A stretch of 10,733 nucleotides of DNA from Clostridiales bacterium (GTDB taxonomy: Bacteria; Bacillota; Clostridia; Christensenellales; QALW01). Under the pieces are notes generated by a model. It was not told the origin of the DNA. It made no database searches and saw only the letters and a list, made by a program, of their open reading frames with translations. The stretch's first letter is position 1. Each line of letters begins with the position of its first letter. This document shows positions 5,860 to 10,733 of the stretch, piece by piece. The stretch is taken from the NCBI GenBank assembly GCA_018376855.1, contig JAHAAN010000065.1, positions 1 through 10,733 on the forward strand. Direction: 5' to 3'. The position numbers and the translations under genes are program-made.

Positions 5860-7140
5860 ATGAATATGCAGAGCATGGCGGAAACGGCGAAAAGGGTTTC
5901 GGTGGCTTGCGCGCAGAAAAGCGGAGAGGAAAAGAACCGTGCGCTGTCCGCAGTTATAAATGCGCTTGAGGAGCAAAAAGAGGTTATCTTTCAGGCCAAT
6001 GCAGCGGATCTGGAAGAAGCGGAACAGCAGGGCGTTGCTGCGCCGGTGCTTAAGCGTTTGCGCTTTGACCGTGAAAAGCTAAGCGGTGTGATCGAAGGCA
6101 TCCGCGGACTTATTCAGCTTCCCGACCCGGTGGGCAGGCTGCTTGATAAGACAGAATTGAATGATGGACTGATCCTGCATAAGGTCTCTTGCCCGATCGG
6201 CGTGATCGGTGTGGTGTTTGAATCAAGACCGGATGCGCTTGTGCAGATCGGAACCCTGTGCTTAAAGAGCGGAAATGCCGTGCTGCTTAAGGGAGGAACG
6301 GAAGCGAAACACACAAACCAAGCTTTGTTTGAGTGCATTTGTTCGGCTGCCGTTGCGGCAGGGATGCCCGAGGGCTTTATGCAGCTGCTGCATTCGCGTG
6401 AGGATGTCAGTGCGATGTTGAGTATGGATCAATATATTGATCTGATTATCCCGCGCGGTTCTAATGCGTTTGTGCAGTATATTATGCGTAATACCAATAT
6501 TCCCGTGCTGGGTCATGCGGACGGCATTTGCCATGTGTATGTAGATGCTGAAGCTGACCAAGATATGGCGGAAAGAATTGTTGTAGACAGCAAAACGCAG
6601 TATGTTTCGGTGTGCAATGCGATGGAAACGCTTTTAGTGCACCAAAGCATTGCGCAGAGCTTTTTGCCCAGAATCAAAAATGCGTTGGAGGCAAAAGGCG
6701 TGCAGCTTCTCGGGTGCGAAAAAACGGTTGAGATTCTTGATATTCCTGCTGCTTCTGAACAGGATTGGGCAACGGAATATTTGGACTATAAGCTCTCAAT
6801 CAAAATCGTGGCTTCGCTTCAGGAAGCGGTTGCGCATATCAATCGCTTTGGTTCGGGGCATACCGATGCTATCGTTACCGAAAATGCAAAAACGGCAGAG
6901 TATTTTATGAATATGGCCGATACGGCGAACGCTTATTGGAATTGCTCTACACGCTTTTCTGACGGATTTCGCTACGGCTTTGGCGCTGAGGTCGGCATCA
7001 GTACCAATAAGATCCATGCGCGCGGGCCTGTTGGTTTAGAAGGGCTTATGATTTATAAATATAAGCTGATCGGGCATGGCGATATTGTTGCGGATTATGC
7101 GTCGGGTAAAAAGCATTTTACGCATAAAAAATTGATTTAA
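5860..7140 (+). CDS. proA: Gamma-glutamyl phosphate reductase
   Basis: Second step of proline synthesis: NADPH reduces gamma-glutamyl phosphate to glutamate-5-semialdehyde. It has 426 residues, normal for ProA. Start ATG 5860 lies 9 bases after GGAGG; an in-frame TTG at 5842 precedes that Shine-Dalgarno and is rejected. It has the aldehyde-dehydrogenase-like fold with SCPIGVIGVVFESRPDALVQ (110-129), the KSGNAVLLKGGTEAKHTN stretch (136-153), and catalytic Cys252 in QYVSVCNAMETLLVH. The C-terminal part has FGAEVGISTNKIHARGPVGLEGL, a ProA signature. Odd: proB (glutamate kinase), usually adjacent, is not in the window; its last neighbour is yebC. Transcription ends at the hairpin 7183-7218. Confidence 0.96.
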   Translation: MNMQSMAETAKRVSVACAQKSGEEKNRALSAVINALEEQKEVIFQANAADLEEAEQQGVAAPVLKRLRFDREKLSGVIEGIRGLIQLPDPVGRLLDKTELNDGLILHKVSCPIGVIGVVFESRPDALVQIGTLCLKSGNAVLLKGGTEAKHTNQALFECICSAAVAAGMPEGFMQLLHSREDVSAMLSMDQYIDLIIPRGSNAFVQYIMRNTNIPVLGHADGICHVYVDAEADQDMAERIVVDSKTQYVSVCNAMETLLVHQSIAQSFLPRIKNALEAKGVQLLGCEKTVEILDIPAASEQDWATEYLDYKLSIKIVASLQEAVAHINRFGSGHTDAIVTENAKTAEYFMNMADTANAYWNCSTRFSDGFRYGFGAEVGISTNKIHARGPVGLEGLMIYKYKLIGHGDIVADYASGKKHFTHKKLI

Positions 7141-7182
7141 AAATGCTGCCTGCGTCGGCGGCAGAAAAATGGAAAGAATGTG

Positions 7183-7218
7183 AAAAGCTGCGGCAGTGAA
7201 TTTAAACCGCAGCTTTTT
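7183..7218 (+). terminator. Terminator after proA, probably bidirectional
   Basis: A perfect 11-pair stem, AAAAGCTGCGG (7183-7193) with CCGCAGCTTTT (7207-7217), a 13-base loop and a T-rich tail (TTTTTATTTTTATT) on the plus strand. On the minus strand the arm ends in TTTT, so it can also stop the convergent muramidase transcript. The rest of the 7141-7304 gap shows nothing else convincing. Confidence 0.9.
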
Positions 7219-7304
7219 ATTTTTATTGTAAGAGCTTCGGCCGGAAAATGAACCCAAGGCTTTTGCTTTAAGAAAACGTGCGTGGCAATTAGCTGTTCGA
7301 CGTT

Positions 7305-8048
7305 TCAGGATTTTCCGTAAGCTTGGAAATTTTCAGCGCTTCCGTTAAATACGTTGATGTCAATATATTTTTCAGGGCCGTTATAGCCTTTTAGAATAGC
7401 TCGATCTGTGTATTGCCAAAAGGTCCACTCGCGCCCGTCGGGCAGCTTCGGTTTAGTAATAATATTCCGAATCCAAATGTCGCATTCCTTATAATCGTTT
7501 TCAAGGTACAGGCGGTAGGACTTCTCTGTAGCATATAAAATAGGGGAAAGCCCGTAATGCTCCCGAAGCAGTTGGATCATGATGTTAAGCTGGGCTTTGG
7601 CTGCCGCGGGATCGGCGGGATGTTGGTTATAATCGCCGTAAAATTCCACATCAATTACGGGAGGAAGCATATTGGGACGTTTTTCAACCGTGCTGATGAA
7701 ATGTGCTGCCTGAGCTTCGCCGGAGCTGTCATAACTGAAAAAGTGATAAGCGCCAACACGCAGTCCGCAGCGCTGCGCCTCCGAATCGTTATAGGAAAAC
7801 TGTTTATCGATAAAGGAGCTTCCTTCCGTGGCTTTTATAAAGGCAAAGTCGATATTTTGACTCAGCAGATTCCAGTCGATCTCTCCTTGATGAGCAGAAA
7901 CGTCTACGCCTCGCACGGGATAGACGGCAGAGGAAGGATTATTTAATAATATGATTCCGTTCCAAATAAGCCCGCCCAAAACGCCTGCCGTTGCAATGAG
8001 AACAGCGCAGATGGAGAGAAGAATCAATCGTAAGCGTTTATGTTTGAT
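7305..8048 (-). CDS. GH25 family muramidase (lysozyme), membrane-anchored or secreted
   Basis: Predicted to cleave the N-acetylmuramic acid to N-acetylglucosamine bond of peptidoglycan outside the membrane. Proposed start ATC 8048, 7 bases after GGAGG, gives 247 residues. The basic N-terminus (KHKRLRL) and hydrophobic stretch of about residues 8-34 form an uncleaved anchor or signal peptide. The GH25 domain begins at about 46: GVDVSAHQGEIDW (Asp48), FIKATEGSSF, GAYHFFSYD, and the catalytic pair PPVIDVEF (Asp133, Glu135). WTFWQYT and YIDINVFNG close the domain. There is no separate cell-wall binding domain, so self wall remodelling is likelier than a phage lysin. The upstream in-frame TTG (8066) lies before the Shine-Dalgarno and has no site of its own; a downstream TTG (8027) is 28 bases from it. 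The domain call is firm, the start is not. Confidence 0.9.
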   Translation of the reverse strand: MKHKRLRLILLSICAVLIATAGVLGGLIWNGIILLNNPSSAVYPVRGVDVSAHQGEIDWNLLSQNIDFAFIKATEGSSFIDKQFSYNDSEAQRCGLRVGAYHFFSYDSSGEAQAAHFISTVEKRPNMLPPVIDVEFYGDYNQHPADPAAAKAQLNIMIQLLREHYGLSPILYATEKSYRLYLENDYKECDIWIRNIITKPKLPDGREWTFWQYTDRAILKGYNGPEKYIDINVFNGSAENFQAYGKS

Positions 8049-8052
8049 AAAA

Positions 8053-8901
8053 TTACCTCCGTTCAAGCTTTATAATCAGGGAATGTAATTCCGGTTCGAA
8101 TTGTACGCCGTAATGAGGATCTGCGCCTGATTTTTCAGTGCGGATAATGCAGTCGAGCGTGAAGTCAACGGCGATCTGCGCGGCGGCGGTCAAATCGGCG
8201 TTTTTTAAATATGCGCCGAGCAGAGCGCTGGCAAAGACGTCGCCGGTTCCGTAATAAACGCCTTCAATCATTTGATTTAAGCATAGGGAAAACGTTTGGG
8301 AAGCGGCGTCATAAACAGCGGCGCCAAGCTGTTTGCTGTTGAAAGCCACGCCTGTCAGCACAACGCTGGCATGGCAAAGCTCATAAAGAGAATATACGGT
8401 GCTGCGAATGTAATCGAGCGAATAAGGCGGCTCTTGATACGGAACATTGAGAAGAAGCGCAGCCTCCGTCATATTGGGAACAATAATGTCGGCATAAGAG
8501 CAAAGCGAGCGCATGCCGTTTACAAATTCGGTGTTGAAATGTGTATACAGCTTGCCCTCATCTGCCATGACAGGATCAAGAAGGATCAGTGAATTCTGCA
8601 AGCGATAGCTGCTGAGAAGCTCGGAAAGAATAGAAAGCTGCTGCTGTGAACCGAGATAACCGCTGTATACTGCATCGAAATGCAGGCCGAGCGAACGCCA
8701 ATGTGCCGCCATAGCCTCCATGTCGTTTGTCAGATCGCGATAGGTGTAATCGGAAAAGCCGCCGGTATGTGTGGAAAGTACGGCGGTAGGGAGAGCGCAG
8801 GCTTCTAAGCCGCAGGCAGATAAAATCGGCAGCGCTACTGTTAAGGAGCAGCGGCCAACGCCGGAAAGGTCGTGTATGGCGAGAACTCGTTTGGGATTCA
8901 T
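8053..8901 (-). CDS. Pyridoxal/pyridoxamine kinase-like protein (ribokinase superfamily)
   Basis: Likely ATP-dependent phosphorylation of pyridoxal or pyridoxamine in the vitamin B6 salvage pathway. It has 282 residues. Start ATG 8901 has AAGAGG upstream. N-terminal SGVGRCSLTVALPILSACG, then ALPTAVLSTHTGGF (substrate-side loop), VYSGYLGS (79-85), DPVMAD.GKLY (109-118), PNMTEAALL (142-150), and the ATP/anion-hole motif GTGDVFASALLGA with catalytic Asp221. This resembles the PdxY-type kinases of Clostridia rather than hydroxymethylpyrimidine kinase ThiD, but the exact vitamer preference needs testing. It follows the dapB terminator and overlaps the proposed ribosome-binding region of the GH25 gene, so these two are probably cotranscribed. 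PLP is a cofactor of alanine racemase, diaminopimelate decarboxylase and others, a loose link to wall metabolism. Confidence 0.9.
   Translation of the reverse strand: MNPKRVLAIHDLSGVGRCSLTVALPILSACGLEACALPTAVLSTHTGGFSDYTYRDLTNDMEAMAAHWRSLGLHFDAVYSGYLGSQQQLSILSELLSSYRLQNSLILLDPVMADEGKLYTHFNTEFVNGMRSLCSYADIIVPNMTEAALLLNVPYQEPPYSLDYIRSTVYSLYELCHASVVLTGVAFNSKQLGAAVYDAASQTFSLCLNQMIEGVYYGTGDVFASALLGAYLKNADLTAAAQIAVDFTLDCIIRTEKSGADPHYGVQFEPELHSLIIKLERR
8056..8060 (-). promoter_or_regulatory. Ribosome-binding site of the GH25 gene, inside the end of the kinase gene
   Basis: GGAGG on the minus strand overlaps the last two sense codons and the TAA of the kinase gene (stop 8055-8053). The only in-frame codon at optimal distance that could initiate is ATC at 8048-8046. 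The arrangement suggests translational coupling to the kinase. Confidence 0.6.
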
Positions 8902-8928
8902 AGAATACCTCTTTTTTCCGTGCTTGAT

Positions 8929-8961
8929 AAAAAACTGCGCACTGCATAGCAGGTGCGCAGT
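8929..8961 (-). terminator. Terminator after dapB (minus strand)
   Basis: Read on the minus strand, ACTGCGCAC (8961-8953) pairs with GTGCGCAGT (8942-8934). The loop is ten bases and a TTTTTT tail follows (8934-8929). It begins 6 bases after the dapB stop and separates dapA-dapB from the kinase gene. Confidence 0.92.
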
Positions 8962-8971
8962 AATGCTTAAA
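8943..8971 (-). promoter_or_regulatory. Possible promoter of the kinase/GH25 pair, embedded in the dapB terminator
   Basis: On the minus strand: -35 TTTAAG (8971-8966), 17 bases, then -10 TATGCA (8948-8943) preceded by TGC (extended -10 form). The -10 sits in the loop of the terminator. The matches are mediocre; it was considered because only 27 bases separate the terminator tail from the kinase ATG. Confidence 0.25.
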
Positions 8972-10175
8972 TGTTGAATTGCTGTTTGATCACCGCCGCA
9001 GCCCGTTCAGCGTCCTTGCCGGGAATACAGCACGCAATTTTCGTTTCGCTGGTTGTAATCAGGTAAACGGGAATTCCGTGGTCGGAAAGCGCATGCAGAA
9101 ACTTGCTTGCCGCCCCTGATTGATGCTCCATCCCAATGCCTTCGGCGGACAGCTTGCAGATGTCGTCATAGACGGAGATCTCCCGGCGATCCGTCAGCTT
9201 TTCCAATAAGGATAGCGCTAATAGAAGATCGGTTTTCGGAATAGAGAAGGATAGGGAAACGGTTCCGTTAACAGGCGTTGCCTGACTGATCATGTCCACA
9301 TTGATTTCCGCTTCGGCTAAGGTGCCGAAAATTTGATCCAGCAGGCAGTCCCCCATAGGAACGTTGCATACCGTGATTACAGCGTCATCGCATTGCGCAT
9401 AAACCTGCGTTACGGTTTGATCCTGCGAAATCACATCGTTCATATTGTAAAGGCCGTTTCCTTTGTTCAAAAGGAAGGAGGCCGCGCGAAGCGCTCCGAT
9501 CGCAAAGATTTGGCGGGATTGCGCCTTGTGCGTGATTTCAAAGCATTCGTCTTGACCGGCAAAAATCACAGTGTGTTCTCCCACGATGGTACCGCCGCGA
9601 ATAGAGTGGATTCCCAACTCGCGCTTTCCGCGCTTTTGCGATGCAGTGTGGCGGTCATAGGTGTATACCATGTCGCCGCCGGCAGTAGCGTTAATCACGT
9701 CTGCAATCATCAGCGCTGTGCCGCTGGGAGCGTCTACCTTTTGGTTATGGTGTTTCTCTACGATTTCGATATCATAGGAGTCTCCGAGAATTTTCGTGGA
9801 GGTTTTCAGCAGATTTAACATCAGGTTAAGCCCAACAGACATGTTGCCCGAAAAAAAGAGAGGGCAGTGTTCAGAGGCATCCCGAATCAGCTCGCGCTGC
9901 TCCTGTGTATGCCCCGTTGTTGAAATAACAAGAGGCATACAGCGCTCAACAGCGTAATCTAACAGCTCGCAAAGACTGTCGGGGCGGGAGAAGTCAATGA
10001 TGACATCGGCCGTTACAGTGCAGTCGGAAATATGTGAAAAAATCGGATAGGGGCAGGGAATACCTTGAAACACATCTACACCGCCAACAATCTGCATATT
10101 TTCCGTTTGTGAAACAAGCGATGTAATGGCTTGCCCCATTTTTCCGCAGCAGCCGGCTAAAAGAATTTTAATCAT
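8967..10175 (-). CDS. dapB: 4-hydroxy-tetrahydrodipicolinate reductase fused to a tandem ACT (aspartokinase-like) regulatory region
   Basis: Reduces the DapA product with NAD(P)H in the diaminopimelate/lysine pathway. It has 402 residues against about 225-275 for ordinary DapB. Residues 1-249 are a complete DapB: dinucleotide loop GCCGKMG (8-14), STTGHTQEQ (85-93), catalytic EKHHNQKVDAPSGTA (140-154, with H142, H143, K146), IRGGTIVGEHTV, and the closing GLYNMNDVI. From about 250 the chain continues in frame into two ACT-type units. Unit 1 (about 265-332) has LAEAEINVDMISQ then LSFSIPKTDL. Unit 2 (about 341-402) has GIGMEHQSGAASKFLHALSD, ITTSETKIAC and KDAERAAAVIKQQF. These closely recall the C-terminal region of LysC aspartokinases; the RPG usual in unit 1 is replaced by MGD. 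Inference: an amino-acid effector, perhaps lysine, controls the reductase. dapA ends 50 bases upstream; the start has a weak AAGGA/GGTGA site. Confidence 0.93.
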   Translation of the reverse strand: MIKILLAGCCGKMGQAITSLVSQTENMQIVGGVDVFQGIPCPYPIFSHISDCTVTADVIIDFSRPDSLCELLDYAVERCMPLVISTTGHTQEQRELIRDASEHCPLFFSGNMSVGLNLMLNLLKTSTKILGDSYDIEIVEKHHNQKVDAPSGTALMIADVINATAGGDMVYTYDRHTASQKRGKRELGIHSIRGGTIVGEHTVIFAGQDECFEITHKAQSRQIFAIGALRAASFLLNKGNGLYNMNDVISQDQTVTQVYAQCDDAVITVCNVPMGDCLLDQIFGTLAEAEINVDMISQATPVNGTVSLSFSIPKTDLLLALSLLEKLTDRREISVYDDICKLSAEGIGMEHQSGAASKFLHALSDHGIPVYLITTSETKIACCIPGKDAERAAAVIKQQFNI

Positions 10176-10225
10176 AAAATCACCGATCCTTGTCTATATG
10201 GCATATATAAAGGAGCTATATGTTG

Positions 10226-10732
10226 TTAAAGCAGAGAGAAATCTCTCATAGCGTTCTTTAGGCGCTGTAAAGTGTCGTCTTCCATATTGGTAAGCGGAAG
10301 GCGCAGGATATCCGAACAGAAGCCCATCAGTGAAGCGGCTGTTTTGACAGGGATCGGATTGACTTCGCAGAATAACGCTTTGATCAGAGGATAGAGCATT
10401 AATTGCATTTGAGCGGCAGCTGCGGTGTCGCCTTGAAAAAAGCTGCGGCACATTTGCTGCATTTGGCTTGGCACGATATTGGCGGCAACGCTGATAACGC
10501 CCTTTGCACCGATAGAAAGCATCGGAACGGTAATGCCGTCGTCCCCTGAATAAACGTCGATCATATCCCCGCACGAAGCGCAAATGTCCGTAATTTGATC
10601 CATGTTTCCGCTTGCTTCTTTGATTGCAACAACATTTTCAACGGCTGCAAGCTTTTTCATTGCGGCAGCGGTGATATTTACACCTGTTCTTCCGGGAACG
10701 CTATAGGCGATGATCGGGAGAGGAACCGCATC
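10226..10732 (-). CDS. dapA: 4-hydroxy-tetrahydrodipicolinate synthase, C-terminal part (5' end outside window)
   Basis: Condenses pyruvate with aspartate-4-semialdehyde at the entry to the diaminopimelate/lysine branch. Only the last 168 codons are present; the reading frame is open to the right edge. It shows PIIAYSVPGRTGVNI, where the Tyr and Arg match the family YNVPxRTG element that holds the active site, then the Schiff-base lysine in VAIKEASGNMDQ, and VYSGDDGITVPMLSIGAKGVISVAANI. The C-terminal helices carry CEVNPIPVKTAASLMG, a clear DapA signature. Asn in YNVP is Ser here, a minor variation. It is transcribed with dapB, whose ATG lies 50 bases downstream; no terminator is seen between them. 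Any promoter or lysine riboswitch would be outside the window. Confidence 0.95.
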   Translation of the reverse strand, partial: DAVPLPIIAYSVPGRTGVNITAAAMKKLAAVENVVAIKEASGNMDQITDICASCGDMIDVYSGDDGITVPMLSIGAKGVISVAANIVPSQMQQMCRSFFQGDTAAAAQMQLMLYPLIKALFCEVNPIPVKTAASLMGFCSDILRLPLTNMEDDTLQRLKNAMRDFSLL

Positions 10733-10733
10733 C

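Noticed and set aside
5098..5976. Minus-strand open frame of 292 codons over yebC and the proA start
   Set aside because: Long but antisense to the clearly conserved YebC frame; composition rich in Arg, His and Ile with no domain signature, typical of a shadow frame.
7137..7164. Small hairpin CTGCC/GGCAG with a minus-strand T-run, possible second terminator for the muramidase transcript
   Set aside because: Only five pairs and a nine-base loop overlapping the proA end; the hairpin at 7183-7217 is far stronger and already serves.
8576..8947. Minus-strand frame of 123 codons overlapping the start of the kinase gene
   Set aside because: It is an alternative frame of the kinase gene, with no motif; the kinase frame has all family motifs.
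9333..9818. Plus-strand frame of 161 codons inside dapB
   Set aside because: Antisense to the catalytic DapB segment; no ribosome-binding site or domain.
10187..10210. TATATG-G-CATATA inverted repeat between dapA and dapB
   Set aside because: AT-rich, short and without a U-tract or promoter context; could easily be chance.
1..10733. Search by eye for CRISPR repeats, insertion sequences, tRNA/rRNA genes, phage or toxin-antitoxin modules
   Set aside because: No direct repeat array, terminal inverted repeats with transposase, tRNA cloverleaf or such module was seen; the lone GH25 gene has a membrane anchor and no phage neighbours.

Overview
This looks like a chromosomal housekeeping segment from a moderate-GC, anaerobic-type Firmicute, most likely a Clostridia/Oscillospirales-like gut lineage. 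The lineage is inferred from strong GGAGG ribosome-binding sites, a T-box leader on thrS, the Gram-positive order thrS-infC-rpmI-rplT, an L20-type leader and codon style. No 16S or other definitive marker is present, so it is not certain.

Left part. Positions 1-447 (minus) hold the N-terminal 149 codons of an XRE-family regulator with a membrane segment, cut by the window edge. The 532-base gap up to thrS holds two candidate minus-strand promoters for this regulator. The -35 region of each overlaps a TTGCT/AGCAA inverted repeat. The gap also holds a strong plus-strand promoter and a complete T-box riboswitch with a Thr (ACC) specifier that controls thrS.

Middle (plus strand). thrS is followed by its own promoter and an L20-type attenuator leader for infC-rpmI-rplT; infC appears to start at a non-standard ATC. 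A strong terminator follows rplT. Only 16 bases later comes a tight cluster of a SpoU/TrmH rRNA methyltransferase, yebC and proA, closed by an intrinsic terminator that can work in both directions. Most of these genes serve translation: tRNA charging, initiation, 50S proteins, RNA methylation, and YebC. proA is a proline-biosynthesis passenger with no proB beside it.

Right part (minus strand, convergent). In transcription order it reads: dapA (3' part only), dapB, a strong terminator, a pyridoxal/pyridoxamine-type kinase, and a membrane-anchored GH25 muramidase. dapA and dapB supply diaminopimelate and lysine for peptidoglycan. The DapB is unusual: the complete reductase is fused in frame to about 150 residues resembling the tandem ACT regulatory region of aspartokinase. 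The muramidase overlaps the stop region of the kinase gene and seems to lack a normal start codon; the only well-placed start after its Shine-Dalgarno is again ATC.

I found no CRISPR array, insertion sequence, tRNA or rRNA gene, or phage module. The best candidates for something not commonly described are the DapB-ACT-ACT fusion, the paired operator/promoter layout of the XRE gene, and the ATC-start muramidase.
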